Shown here one piece after another: positions 24,087-32,812 of a stretch of DNA of 60,815 bases. Source of the stretch: Shewanella sp. MBTL60-112-B2. Lineage in GTDB: Bacteria > Pseudomonadota > Gammaproteobacteria > Enterobacterales > Shewanellaceae. Below the pieces are notes generated by a model, which made no database searches, was not told where the DNA came from, and saw nothing but the letters and a program-made list of their open reading frames with translations. Position 1 is the first letter of the stretch, and each line of letters starts with the position of its first letter. The translations under genes and the position numbers were made by a program. The DNA lies in contig NZ_BPFA01000033.1 in the NCBI RefSeq assembly GCF_019655055.1, positions 1-60,815 of the forward strand. Direction: 5' to 3'.

Positions 24087-26237
24087 ATGAAACTGTTTGC
24101 TCCGCTCATACTCAGCACTGTATTGCTATTTGGATGTAATAATATGACCACCACCCAAGCTGTAAAACCACCTCAAGCCGATAAAATCCCATATAGCATG
24201 ACGCTGCATGATGTAACTCGTGTCGATGATTATTACTGGATGCGAGATGACGAGCGCAAAGATGACAAAGTGATTGCGCATTTAAACGCAGAGAATGCTT
24301 ATGCTAAAGCTGAGTTCAAGCCTTTTGATGGTCTAAAACAGCGATTGTTCGATGAGCTAGTAGGGCGTTTAGATAAAGATGAATCAAGCGTACCTTACTT
24401 TTGGCACAAGCATTGGTATTACCGTTATTACAAACAAGGTTTTGAGTACCCTGTTGTAGCCCGTAAAACAGAACTCGATAACGATGCAGAGCAAGTCTTA
24501 TTAGATGTAAACCTAAGAGCCGAGGGAAAGGACTTTTACGGCTTAGGTCAAGTGTCGGTCAGCCCAGATGAAACCAAACTGGTGTTTGGGGAAGATCTTC
24601 TGAGTCGCCGGATTTACACCTTGTACTTTAAAGATCTCACAAGCGGTGAGCTAATGAGTGACAAGCTTGAAGGTACAGATGGTAGCGTCGTGTGGTCTAA
24701 CGATAATCTGCATCTGTTCTATATCGCCAAAGACCCGCAGACATTGCTCGGTTATCAAGTATTTCGCCACAAGCTAGGTACGGCGCAATCAGAAGATGTG
24801 CTGGTATATGAAGAACAAGATGACGCCTTCTACATCAGCTTAGGCAAATCCTTGGATGAGTCGGTTATCGTCTTGCATGCAGAAAGTACGGTAACCAGCG
24901 AAGTTAGCATGTTGGATGCCAATACATCTTTGGGTAAGTTTGAGCCTGTGTTAGCAAGAGAAGAAGGGCATGAGTACTCGGTGTCTAAGCTAGGCGACAC
25001 TTATTACATATTGACTAACTGGCAAGCGAGTAACTTCCGCTTAATGAAAGTGGCGATTAGTCAGGCGGCAGATAAGAGTGCTTGGCAAGATGTTATCGGC
25101 CATGATCTGAACTCACGCATAGAAGATGTGTTGCTGCTGAGTGACTATATGGTGGTGCAAACTCGTGAGCGAGGCATCAGCCGTATTCGCGTGTATCCGT
25201 TTAATGACCAAGCCGAGTTTGAGCTGGCCTTTAATGATCCCGCCTATGTTGTTGGTTTCGATATTAACCCAAGCCAGCAAAGCGACAAGCTCCGCATTTA
25301 CTACTCAAGCCCTACTACGCCAGAGTCTGTGTATGAATATGCACTGGCGAAGCCAAATGAGCGTGAACTGCTTAAACAAGAGCAAGTGCTGGGCGAGTTC
25401 AATAGCGAACATTACCAAGCAGAGCGTTTGTTTATTAAGGCGCGTGATGGCAAAGAGGTGCCGGTAACCTTGGTTTATCGTAAAGATAAGTTCAATAGAG
25501 ACGGTACTAACCCACTGTATCAGTATGGCTACGGCTCCTATGGCTATACCGTCGAGCCTGACTTTAGTTCTTCAGTGTTAAGCTTACTAGATCGTGGTGT
25601 GGTGTATGCCATCGCTCATGTACGAGGTTCAGAAATGCTAGGTCGTGGATGGTATGACGACGGGAGGATGCTGAATAAGCAAAACAGCTTTAACGATTTT
25701 GTCGATGTGACTAAAGCACTGACTGAGCAAGGTTACGCTGCAAAAGATAAAGTCGTTGCTGCTGGTGGTAGCGCTGGTGGCCTACTAATGGGCGGGGTGA
25801 TTAATCAGGCGCCAGAGCGTTACTTTGCCGTGGCAGCGCATGTGCCGTTTGTCGATGTGGTCACCACCATGCTAGATGAGTCGATCCCTCTTACCACCAA
25901 CGAGTATGACGAGTGGGGCAATCCTAATGAGAAGGTCTATTTTGACTATATGCTAAGCTACGCCCCCTATGACAACGTCAGTGCTCAAGATTACCCACAT
26001 CTGCTAGTGACTACGGGCTTGCATGACTCGCAAGTGCAGTACTTTGAGCCTGCCAAGTGGGTTGCTAAGCTGCGTGATGTAAAGACGGACACTAATATGC
26101 TGTTGTTCGATACTGATATGGAAGCGGGCCACGGTGGCAAGAGTGGTCGCTATCGCCAATATGACGATACTGCTAAAGAGTATGCTTTCTTCTTAGGTTT
26201 GCTAGGGTTAGATACTGCTAAGAATACGAGTCGCTAA
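24087..26237 (+). CDS. ptrB: Oligopeptidase B-like serine peptidase (lipoprotein)
   Basis: A prolyl-oligopeptidase-family (S9A) serine peptidase that cleaves short peptides after basic residues. The catalytic Ser is Ser562 in GGSAGGLLMG; the His is in AGHGGKSGR near the C-terminus, and the Asp lies in the TTGLHDSQV region. The N-terminal half is the beta-propeller. Unusually for a cytoplasmic-type enzyme, the N-terminus is a lipoprotein signal: LLFGC with Cys17 as the acylated residue, so this copy should be membrane-anchored in the periplasm or outer membrane. Its stop overlaps the GIY-YIG start as TAATG. Confidence 0.92.
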   Translation: MKLFAPLILSTVLLFGCNNMTTTQAVKPPQADKIPYSMTLHDVTRVDDYYWMRDDERKDDKVIAHLNAENAYAKAEFKPFDGLKQRLFDELVGRLDKDESSVPYFWHKHWYYRYYKQGFEYPVVARKTELDNDAEQVLLDVNLRAEGKDFYGLGQVSVSPDETKLVFGEDLLSRRIYTLYFKDLTSGELMSDKLEGTDGSVVWSNDNLHLFYIAKDPQTLLGYQVFRHKLGTAQSEDVLVYEEQDDAFYISLGKSLDESVIVLHAESTVTSEVSMLDANTSLGKFEPVLAREEGHEYSVSKLGDTYYILTNWQASNFRLMKVAISQAADKSAWQDVIGHDLNSRIEDVLLLSDYMVVQTRERGISRIRVYPFNDQAEFELAFNDPAYVVGFDINPSQQSDKLRIYYSSPTTPESVYEYALAKPNERELLKQEQVLGEFNSEHYQAERLFIKARDGKEVPVTLVYRKDKFNRDGTNPLYQYGYGSYGYTVEPDFSSSVLSLLDRGVVYAIAHVRGSEMLGRGWYDDGRMLNKQNSFNDFVDVTKALTEQGYAAKDKVVAAGGSAGGLLMGGVINQAPERYFAVAAHVPFVDVVTTMLDESIPLTTNEYDEWGNPNEKVYFDYMLSYAPYDNVSAQDYPHLLVTTGLHDSQVQYFEPAKWVAKLRDVKTDTNMLLFDTDMEAGHGGKSGRYRQYDDTAKEYAFFLGLLGLDTAKNTSR

Positions 26238-26560
26238 TGCGCAAGTCTGCAGAGGCAGTTATAGAGCCGCTAAAGTCTACCAAGTTACAAGGTCAAGCAA
26301 GCGAAACATTGTGGTATCTGTATATGGTGCGCTGTGCAAACGGCCACCTCTATACCGGGATAACAACAGATGTGGCTCGTCGCTTTAATGAGCATCAAAG
26401 TGGCAGTGCTAAATCGGCTAAGTTTCTTCGGGGAAAGGGACCATTAACTTTGGCATATTCTGAAACTGTGGGGAGTCACTCTGATGCGCTTAAGCGAGAG
26501 ATAGCATTAAAGAAGTATTCTAGAGCCAAGAAGCTGGCCTTGATTGCCACGCGAGATTAA
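26237..26560 (+). CDS. GIY-YIG nuclease family protein (YhbQ/UPF0213-like)
   Basis: A small GIY-YIG domain protein of 107 residues. The motif appears as LYMVRCANGHLYTGIT, with the expected Arg in VARRFNEH and the RGKGPLTLAYSE segment of the YhbQ group. About 25 residues precede the domain and have no recognised function. The start overlaps the oligopeptidase B stop by 1 base. DNA-nicking activity is known for some family members, but the role of this group is not clear. Confidence 0.88.
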   Translation: MRKSAEAVIEPLKSTKLQGQASETLWYLYMVRCANGHLYTGITTDVARRFNEHQSGSAKSAKFLRGKGPLTLAYSETVGSHSDALKREIALKKYSRAKKLALIATRD

Positions 26561-26584
26561 GTATTGATGGCGTAACGGTATAAC

Positions 26585-26611
26585 GGCGTAACCATTGACA
26601 GAGGTTACGCC
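26585..26611. terminator. Hairpin between convergent GIY-YIG and lepB genes
   Basis: The arms GGCGTAACC and GGTTACGCC pair around a 9-base loop. A second copy of the left arm lies just upstream at 26568-26576, giving an alternative pairing with the same right arm. No T-run follows, so terminator function is uncertain. Confidence 0.45.
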
Positions 26612-26636
26612 ATTTACTGACTAGAGTTAACTATGT

Positions 26637-27296
26637 TTATTCGGCATAAAGGCTAGTGAAAAACCGATCTTGGCGGGGTATGTAGTTGTTTTCATAATCG
26701 AGGGAGAATGCGACTCGGGTGGCTTTACCTTTGACTTCGCCCCGAGGAACAAAGCCATACACCCTTGAGTCGGCGCTGTTGCGGCGATTATCGCCCATCA
26801 CCATATAATGGCCTTCGGGTACGGTTACCATGTCGAAGCTGCTTAACTGATCGCTGGCATTCTTTTCAATACGGATGCTATGGGATAAGCCATTAAGATC
26901 TTCCTTAGCAATCAGCTCTTGAGCACTGCTAGATACCACCGAGTAAGCCAATGCCTTGCCATTAATGAATAGAACTTCATTGTTGAGGCTAACCTTGTCG
27001 CCAGGCAAGCCAATAACTCGCTTGATTAAGCGTTTATTAGCAGCTTTTGATTCAAAGACTACGATTTCGCCTCGCTCTGGCTCACCTGTTATGGCTAAGG
27101 ACATTTGCGTGAAGGGTACGCGTAAGTCGTAGGCCATTTTATCTACCACAATACGGTCGCCCTCTTTAATCGTAGGCTGCATTGAGCCTGTAGGTACTGT
27201 ATACCAGTCGCCGATAGCACTTCTACAAACAGACATTAAAACAATGAATAGCACTAGTTGACGATTATCTTTCCAAAGCTGTTTTACTTTACTCAT
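26637..27296 (-). CDS. lepB: Signal peptidase I
   Basis: Removes signal peptides from exported proteins at the outer face of the inner membrane. The catalytic Ser38 is in PTGSMQPT and the Lys92 base is in IKRVIGLPGD; the GDNRRNSADSR box near the C-terminus confirms the family. At 219 residues with a single N-terminal membrane helix it is shorter than the usual gammaproteobacterial LepB (about 300-320 residues, two helices). It is therefore probably a second, non-housekeeping signal peptidase. It has no lepA or rnc neighbours, which supports that view. The start ATG is at 27296. Confidence 0.9.
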   Translation of the reverse strand: MSKVKQLWKDNRQLVLFIVLMSVCRSAIGDWYTVPTGSMQPTIKEGDRIVVDKMAYDLRVPFTQMSLAITGEPERGEIVVFESKAANKRLIKRVIGLPGDKVSLNNEVLFINGKALAYSVVSSSAQELIAKEDLNGLSHSIRIEKNASDQLSSFDMVTVPEGHYMVMGDNRRNSADSRVYGFVPRGEVKGKATRVAFSLDYENNYIPRQDRFFTSLYAE

Positions 27297-27450
27297 AAGG
27301 CACTCTACTCAATTAGTCGTTATTCAATTAGTTGGGCAAGGCATTACTGCCGATAGCGATCTTTTAGTCAGCACCTGACTGTTAGGAACAATATCGACCG
27401 CAAGCCCTGCGCCGGGAAGCCATATACTCAGATAGCCACAGTCAAATCAG

Positions 27451-28206
27451 TTAGTGCATACTGACTGAACCGTTGATGTTATCTACGCTTAAGTCACCAG
27501 AGCCTGATTCGATAATGCTTAAGCCTAAGGTGTTATCGACATTGATATCGCCAGAGCCATCGTCAATCACGACATGACCATTGACGTTTTCCACGCTTAA
27601 ATCACCTGAGCCATCGTCGATATGAGTATCACCGCCAATGCTTGATAGGCTAATAGATCCTGAACCATCTTCTAAGTTGAGTTTGCCTGTGGTGTTGCTG
27701 ATTTCTACCGAGCCTGAGCCGTCTTGGATGTTGAGGTCGTTACCGCCTTTGATCCACACATCACCAGAACCATCATCAAGTGTAATGTTTGCCGAGAGAC
27801 CTTTGATCTCGATATCACCCGAGCCATCGTCGATATCTAGCACCATACTGCTAGGGACTTGAATGGTGAGGTCTATATAAGGGGAGCGCTGAAAATTAAT
27901 GCTGCTGTCGAACTCTGCAACTAATGTTGCTTTGGAGCCGCTTTGCTTGAGGCTGAGATTACTTTCGATATCACCATAGGTATAAATATCCGCAGTAACC
28001 ATGATTTGAGAAAGCCCTTCAACGCCTAAGATCTTGAGGTCACCTGCGCCTGTTTCGGCTACCAAGGTATCGATATCGTTGGCATCCATCTGAAGTTGTT
28101 TCTTTTGGTGGTTAAGTGGCCCAGTGCTGGCGCCATTAACATTAATGATGCAGCCAGAAAGTGAAATAGTGATAAGGCTGGCGAGCAAGATAGAGTTTGA
28201 TTTCAT
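27451..28206 (-). CDS. Lipoprotein with 18-residue DGSG repeats (DUF4097-like)
   Basis: A 251-residue lipoprotein; the signal peptide ends SLSGC with Cys19 as the acylated residue. The second half is built of seven repeats beginning (D)DGSGD or close variants (the last is ESGSGD). Five of the intervals are exactly 18 residues, with alternating hydrophobic residues in each, as in a right-handed beta-solenoid of the DUF4097/head-GIN adhesin type. The acidic DxSGD turns could bind calcium, but this is inference. I start at the ATG at 28206, which has AAAGGA 9 bases upstream, rather than at 28275. Function is unknown; in other bacteria such proteins are envelope-associated. Confidence 0.85.
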   Translation of the reverse strand: MKSNSILLASLITISLSGCIINVNGASTGPLNHQKKQLQMDANDIDTLVAETGAGDLKILGVEGLSQIMVTADIYTYGDIESNLSLKQSGSKATLVAEFDSSINFQRSPYIDLTIQVPSSMVLDIDDGSGDIEIKGLSANITLDDGSGDVWIKGGNDLNIQDGSGSVEISNTTGKLNLEDGSGSISLSSIGGDTHIDDGSGDLSVENVNGHVVIDDGSGDINVDNTLGLSIIESGSGDLSVDNINGSVSMH

Positions 28207-28425
28207 CAAGTAACGTCCTTTTATTATTTTTGGTTGGCAGCATTTACAAGCTGCTGTCATTTTAATACCTATCAATAAGCAGAAATTGTGCCAATAGGTT
28301 ATCTATTTGTTTTAACTATGTTATCTTTGGTTTGCAGCTGGTGGTAATGGCTAATTCACTCAATAACTATCATTAAAGTTTAATTATTAGTGAATTTACT
28401 CAAAGACTTGGCTAAAAATACTGAA

Positions 28426-28535
28426 GAACCTAGAACCTAGAACCTAGAACCTAGAACCTAGAACCTAGAACCTAGAACCTAGAACCTAGAACCTAGAACC
28501 TAGAACCTAGAACCTAGAACCTAGAACCTAGAACC
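28426..28535. repeat. 7-bp tandem array, about 15.7 copies of GAACCTA
   Basis: From 28426 to 28530 the heptamer GAACCTA is repeated 15 times without error, followed by a partial unit to 28535. Each junction creates a CTAG tetranucleotide, which is normally rare in gammaproteobacterial DNA. The array is intergenic, about 130 bases upstream of the methyltransferase start. Confidence 0.97.
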
Positions 28536-28620
28536 AGCTGGTACTCGAGCCTAGAATCTAGAACCAGTTAGTACTCGAGCCTAGAACTTAGAACCAGCTA
28601 GTACTCCAGCCTAGTGTCTG
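28531..28620. repeat. Three 30-bp degenerate repeats adjoining the 7-bp array
   Basis: Bases 28531-28560, 28561-28590 and 28591-28620 are three 30-base units. All begin GAACCAG, carry GTACTC near the middle and then AGCCTAG. They share the GAACC and CCTAG words with the 7-bp array next to them, so both probably come from one slippage-prone sequence. The final copy is the most diverged. Confidence 0.92.
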
Positions 28621-28662
28621 CTAGTAGCCGACTCGGTTTTAAAATTATGTAGGGAAACAGAA

Positions 28663-29466
28663 ATGGATTATTTATCGGTTAACCAACAAGGGTGGGATAG
28701 GCGGGTACAGACCCATGTCACATCAGAGTTTTATGATGTTGCAGGCTTTCTAAAGGGCAAGAGTTCGCTACAAGAAATTGAGCTAGCAGCGCTAAATGTA
28801 ATGGGTAAAAGCTTACTTCATCTGCAGTGTCACTTTGGACTCGATACCTTGTCTTGGGCGCGTATGGGAGCCGATGTCACGGGTATCGATCTCTCCCTTG
28901 AAGCCATTACTCAGGCAAGGTCTCTCACTGAGCAGGCTGGCTTACAAGCAGACTTTATCTGTAGCGATGTTTATAGTGTACCTGAAACAGTCACGGCTGA
29001 ATTCGATCTGGTTTTCACTTCTTATGGCGCTATTGTTTGGTTGCCGGATCTCGATAAGTGGGCACAGATCATTGCGAGTAAGCTGGTGGCTGGTGGTCAG
29101 TTTTACATGGTGGAGTTTCACCCTGCCCAAGCGGTGTTTGAGGGGTACAGCTATTTTCATCAAGATGCGGCAGATGTTGAAGATGAGGTGACTTATACCG
29201 AGAATGCTAATGACGACACCAATACCTTTATGAGCTGGTCGCATTCATTGTCAGATGTGATTAATGCGCTGATAAAAGCCGGATTAGAGATCAACTTTTT
29301 TGATGAGTTTCCGTATAGTCCTTACAACTGCTTCGAGGGCTTATCTGAAGAAACTGTAGCGGTTGAGTTACCCCAAGGTGTAGAGCAACGTCAGCGCTAT
29401 TTTGTCGAGCAGCAGGGCCAACGTTTACCTCTGACCTATGCGATATCAGCGACTAAAAAAGCCTAA
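28663..29466 (+). CDS. Class I SAM-dependent methyltransferase
   Basis: A 267-residue methyltransferase of unknown substrate. The SAM-binding motif I is LLHLQCHFGLDTLSWA, with GADVTGIDLS as the acidic motif II strand and DLVFTSYGAIVWLPDL as motif IV. A Met/Glu-rich C-terminal part (SHSLSDVINALIKAGL, FDEFPYSPYN) is seen in a common family annotated simply as class I SAM methyltransferase. A ribosome binding site (AGGGAAAC) precedes the ATG. The upstream region is the tandem-repeat array, so its expression could depend on repeat number. The target (small molecule or protein) cannot be told. Confidence 0.85.
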   Translation: MDYLSVNQQGWDRRVQTHVTSEFYDVAGFLKGKSSLQEIELAALNVMGKSLLHLQCHFGLDTLSWARMGADVTGIDLSLEAITQARSLTEQAGLQADFICSDVYSVPETVTAEFDLVFTSYGAIVWLPDLDKWAQIIASKLVAGGQFYMVEFHPAQAVFEGYSYFHQDAADVEDEVTYTENANDDTNTFMSWSHSLSDVINALIKAGLEINFFDEFPYSPYNCFEGLSEETVAVELPQGVEQRQRYFVEQQGQRLPLTYAISATKKA

Positions 29467-29528
29467 AAGGTACAGAGCTAATTGACCAATAACATAAAGT
29501 TAAGCCAAACCTGATTTATTGGCAAAAC

Positions 29529-29564
29529 ACTAAGACCCCCAACATAAGCTGGGGTCTTAGTTTC
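29529..29564 (+). terminator. Intrinsic terminator after the methyltransferase
   Basis: The arms ACTAAGACCCC and GGGGTCTTAGT pair perfectly over 11 bases around an 11-base loop and are followed by TTT. An A-run precedes the stem, so it could also act on the other strand. Confidence 0.75.
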
Positions 29565-29575
29565 AAAGCTATAAA

Positions 29576-29659
29576 CCACGAAGCACTCACTTCGCTCGCT
29601 ACACAAAGGGCACGAAGAAAATAAAAGCCCTGACTGGTTCTTCTTAGCGCTCTTCGTGG
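29576..29659. repeat. Inverted-repeat intergenic element
   Basis: CCACGAAG at 29576-29583 and CTTCGTGG at 29652-29659 are exact reverse complements bounding an 84-base segment that also holds further GAAG and CTTC words. It lies between the terminator and the end of the carboxypeptidase gene. It looks like a small dispersed intergenic repeat, but only one copy is seen in this window. Confidence 0.5.
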
Positions 29660-29760
29660 CCTATCTTTCGAACTTATCTCACGCTGTGAGTAATTTCCTT
29701 AAGTTAGGGCATCAGTGCCAATTGGCGCTATTTTTGTGATTGAACCTTAGGACCCTTGAA

Positions 29761-31596
29761 TTAGTTGCTTCTTAATACTGGATACTTAAGGTATTGGTTG
29801 TCGTAGTAGGGGCTACGCTTGTAAAACCAACGTAGGCGCGCTTTAGGGTCTGCGGCAAATTCTGCATCGCTAAGGGCTTTATTGAATTCGGCCTGTAGTT
29901 CAGGGTCTTCCTTGAGCATTTTGGCTGCTAGTGGCTCAACCGCATAATTTTCAATGTATTCGGTACGAGTAAAGATAGGATTGAAAAATCCCCATTGAAA
30001 CAGTGAGTCTGCTGATTGCGGCTCCAATAGCAACATGGCGAGATCACCTAATGGTTGCTTGGTATCAATTCGCACTGTACCTGCTGGTAATGTCATCTCA
30101 ACAGGCTGACTTTGCACCGTGGCTTTGACTCGCTGACGCCCTTCGTAATCTTTGGCGGCAAATTGTGGCTCACTGAACTGATACTGCTGCAGCTTAAGTT
30201 CTGCTGGCTTAGTCAGTGTCGTCATACGGATACCATGCACACGTAATCGTTCAATCACCTCTTGCCATTGTGATGGTATGTAATAAGCCGCAGGGCGATT
30301 CACTGTTACATCAGCTTTGGTTCCACCAATAACCGGTAGGTTAGGGTATAGCTTAGGCTCGCCATTCCAACGAACGATGTCATTACCGCTAATCGCACTT
30401 TGCTCTAGTGTGTAACCTATGCCTTTAAAGTCCCAGCCTTGCGCTTGCTGCTCCTGCTGCCAGGAGAGAGTTACTCTAGGCGAGTAACGATACTTATCTT
30501 GCTGAATAGCTGACTGTAATTTAGTGCTATCGTTGGCGATGGCCTTAAGACTGGATTCGAGCATCACATAGGTGCCAAGAACTCTTTGTTTAAAGGGCTT
30601 TAGACTGTGGTTTTCAATCAAGATAGTCGGTAGATGACGCGCGTCGCCATAGCCATTAGAAAAGCGTGGGCTAGCATTCCAAAGTGACATGCCTTTGGTG
30701 ATGTCGGTGTTATCAATTGCGAATACTAAAGGCCCGGGTATGTGCCCCTGTTCAGATAATGCTGACTCGATAGTGGGGCGATAGCTGTTCTCCAGCCAAT
30801 TGTAGATAGAAGGGCTTTGGCCTTGGGCTAAGTTATAGCCAAAAGTTACATCGTATTGATAGTCGATACCGTCTGTAACGTGAACATCGATATAAAGATC
30901 CGGCTGCCAAATGTTGATTGCTTGCAACATATGCTGCATCTCAGGCGTGTCAGCCTTGGCATAATCGCGATTGAGATTTAGATTTTGCGCTGTGGTACGC
31001 CAGCCCATATTCACAGGACCACGCTGGTTGACGCGGTTATATTCAGTTGAGCGCTCATGGCCATCGACACTGAAAATCGGTACGAATAGCAAGTTGGCGT
31101 TATCGAGTAACTCTGCCTTACCGTTAAATACCATGTCACGCAGCAACATCATGCCAGCATCTTTGCCGTCAATTTCTCCCGAGTGGATCCCTGCTTGGAC
31201 TAACAAAGTTGGCTTACCATTATCAGATAGCGTGGTAGCGTCTTCAGCGCCCTCCTTGGAGGCGACAATCATCCAAATATCACGACCCTGAGGACTCTTG
31301 CCTATGCTGACTTTCTTTAGCAAGTCGCTCTGGGAAATTAACTTATCTAACCAGGCAAAAGTTTTATCATAGCTAGGGCTAGTCTTAAGGCCGTTTTGCT
31401 CAAAAGGCGTCGCCCACTCTGCATCAGGGGCTACAACAAGAGATTTACTGCCTCCGTGCCAAGCCATGATGGGCGGTAAGATAGCGTCATTAATATAGGT
31501 GTTTGCTATTTGAGGTGTTGTCGTATCCGTTGGGGCTGCAGCGAGATTGCTGCTAGCAAGGAGTAAGGTAATAGCCGGTAGGGAAGATAAGCGCAT
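29761..31596 (-). CDS. M14-family zinc carboxypeptidase (exported)
   Basis: A secreted metallocarboxypeptidase of 611 residues. Residues 1-21 form a signal peptide ending in NLAAA. The zinc ligands are visible in IHSGEIDGKDAG (HxxE) and later in YIDVHVTDG (His). The catalytic domain fills the first 350 residues; the remaining 250, containing the IRMTTLTKP and RVKATVQSQP segments, are typical of a large family of gammaproteobacterial M14 peptidases. It is monocistronic on the minus strand. The substrate is probably a peptide or cell-wall fragment but cannot be determined. Confidence 0.9.
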   Translation of the reverse strand: MRLSSLPAITLLLASSNLAAAPTDTTTPQIANTYINDAILPPIMAWHGGSKSLVVAPDAEWATPFEQNGLKTSPSYDKTFAWLDKLISQSDLLKKVSIGKSPQGRDIWMIVASKEGAEDATTLSDNGKPTLLVQAGIHSGEIDGKDAGMMLLRDMVFNGKAELLDNANLLFVPIFSVDGHERSTEYNRVNQRGPVNMGWRTTAQNLNLNRDYAKADTPEMQHMLQAINIWQPDLYIDVHVTDGIDYQYDVTFGYNLAQGQSPSIYNWLENSYRPTIESALSEQGHIPGPLVFAIDNTDITKGMSLWNASPRFSNGYGDARHLPTILIENHSLKPFKQRVLGTYVMLESSLKAIANDSTKLQSAIQQDKYRYSPRVTLSWQQEQQAQGWDFKGIGYTLEQSAISGNDIVRWNGEPKLYPNLPVIGGTKADVTVNRPAAYYIPSQWQEVIERLRVHGIRMTTLTKPAELKLQQYQFSEPQFAAKDYEGRQRVKATVQSQPVEMTLPAGTVRIDTKQPLGDLAMLLLEPQSADSLFQWGFFNPIFTRTEYIENYAVEPLAAKMLKEDPELQAEFNKALSDAEFAADPKARLRWFYKRSPYYDNQYLKYPVLRSN

Positions 31597-31811
31597 GGTT
31601 AGGTACCCATTTTTTGAACTGTTTGAATTATTTTTAGGCGATTATCTTTCCTTAAATAGTCGCTAAGTGCAACAGGGATACTGTGTCTAAATATGCATGA
31701 CTTATTATGGCATTAGCTGTTTAGCACAATTAGAAGAGGAGGCGTATAGGCTTAATTTAGGCGGGTAAAACCCAGCTGATGAGGCTCACTACAGCTAGGT
31801 TTAGTCTAGAT

Positions 31812-32534
31812 TTACTGCAGTTTATATAACCGTCTTTCAAGGGCGAAACCGACAACACCAGTAGTAAAGAAAAGTATCCCAAAGAGTTGCAGCCATGCGT
31901 TAACCTGTCTTGATACGGCAATCTCTTTATCTAAAAAGTACAGCCGTTTGCCGCCTTCAACATCGACACTGAAGTTTTGGGATTTATTGTCTGTAGTGAG
32001 TAAAAATAAGCTGTCGCTGCGCATCGTCATTTCGATATTTTTCTTTTCTCTGATGGAACGACTATTAGGCGCACTAGAGTCTATGGTACGCCTCCAGGAG
32101 GAAAAGATATCTAATGGTTCGCCAGGTAATACCACTCCTAAAGATTGATATTGATACTGTTTCTCTGAGAACAGTTGCTTACTAAAACCGCTATAAAAAG
32201 TGGTAATACCTAGGATGATTAATGCCGAGGCTATGTAGAGAAAGCGTCGTAATGACTTTAGATTTAAATGGGCTTGCTGAGATAGAAAGGCTTCTAGATC
32301 TGGGATTTGATTCAGTTGTTGTCGGTGTTTGTCGCTATCAATCGCTTCGAGGAATTGGCTGATACTGATAGACAAGGCATTCAGTAGGCTTCTAAATACT
32401 TCGTTCGACGGAATGGATTTATCGTTTTCCAACTTAGAGAGGTAAGACTGTTCGATTCCGACCATTTCTGCAAGTTCAGGTTGGCTGAAACCACGTGCCG
32501 TTCGGCATTGCTTTATCTGTTGTCCTAATGTCAT
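31812..32534 (-). CDS. Membrane-anchored XRE-family regulator
   Basis: A 240-residue protein with an N-terminal helix-turn-helix of the XRE/Cro type (residues 4-60, with RGFSQPELAEMVGIEQSYLSKLE). A membrane helix follows near residues 97-115, then about 95 residues that should be outside the cytoplasm, and a second helix near residues 213-232. This is the layout of a one-component sensor whose DNA-binding domain stays in the cytoplasm. Nothing in the outer segment points to a ligand. It starts about 280 bases downstream of the smaller XRE gene on the same strand, with a terminator between, so it is an independent unit. Confidence 0.85.
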   Translation of the reverse strand: MTLGQQIKQCRTARGFSQPELAEMVGIEQSYLSKLENDKSIPSNEVFRSLLNALSISISQFLEAIDSDKHRQQLNQIPDLEAFLSQQAHLNLKSLRRFLYIASALIILGITTFYSGFSKQLFSEKQYQYQSLGVVLPGEPLDIFSSWRRTIDSSAPNSRSIREKKNIEMTMRSDSLFLLTTDNKSQNFSVDVEGGKRLYFLDKEIAVSRQVNAWLQLFGILFFTTGVVGFALERRLYKLQ

Positions 32535-32734
32535 ATATCAATCCTTTGTTATCCTTGCTGATAAAATTAACTATCTAAACAGTGACTACTCTTGGGTATT
32601 CACGGATAAATATGAAGATGAATATTAAAGCATAACAAGGAATATTGGGTAGGAGTGCTGAATGGAGCATGAAGAGGGCGGTAGTAGATTTGTTCACACT
32701 ATAGTTAGACGTTGAATGCGCATTTACTGATTTA

Positions 32735-32764
32735 TTAAGCAAAAGCCGCTAAAAGAGAGCGGCT
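32735..32764 (-). terminator. Intrinsic terminator after the small XRE gene
   Basis: On the minus strand the arms AAGCCGCT and AGCGGCTT pair around a 6-base loop and are followed by TTGCTTAATAAAT. It lies about 50 bases past the stop of the small regulator. Confidence 0.7.
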
Positions 32765-32812
32765 TGTTGATGAAGAGAATTGATAGCGCTACATGATTCG
32801 TAAAAGCTGACT

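Noticed and set aside
28426..28620. CRISPR array in the repeat region
   Set aside because: The repeats are directly head-to-tail with no unique spacers, units are 7 and 30 bases, and no cas gene is near.
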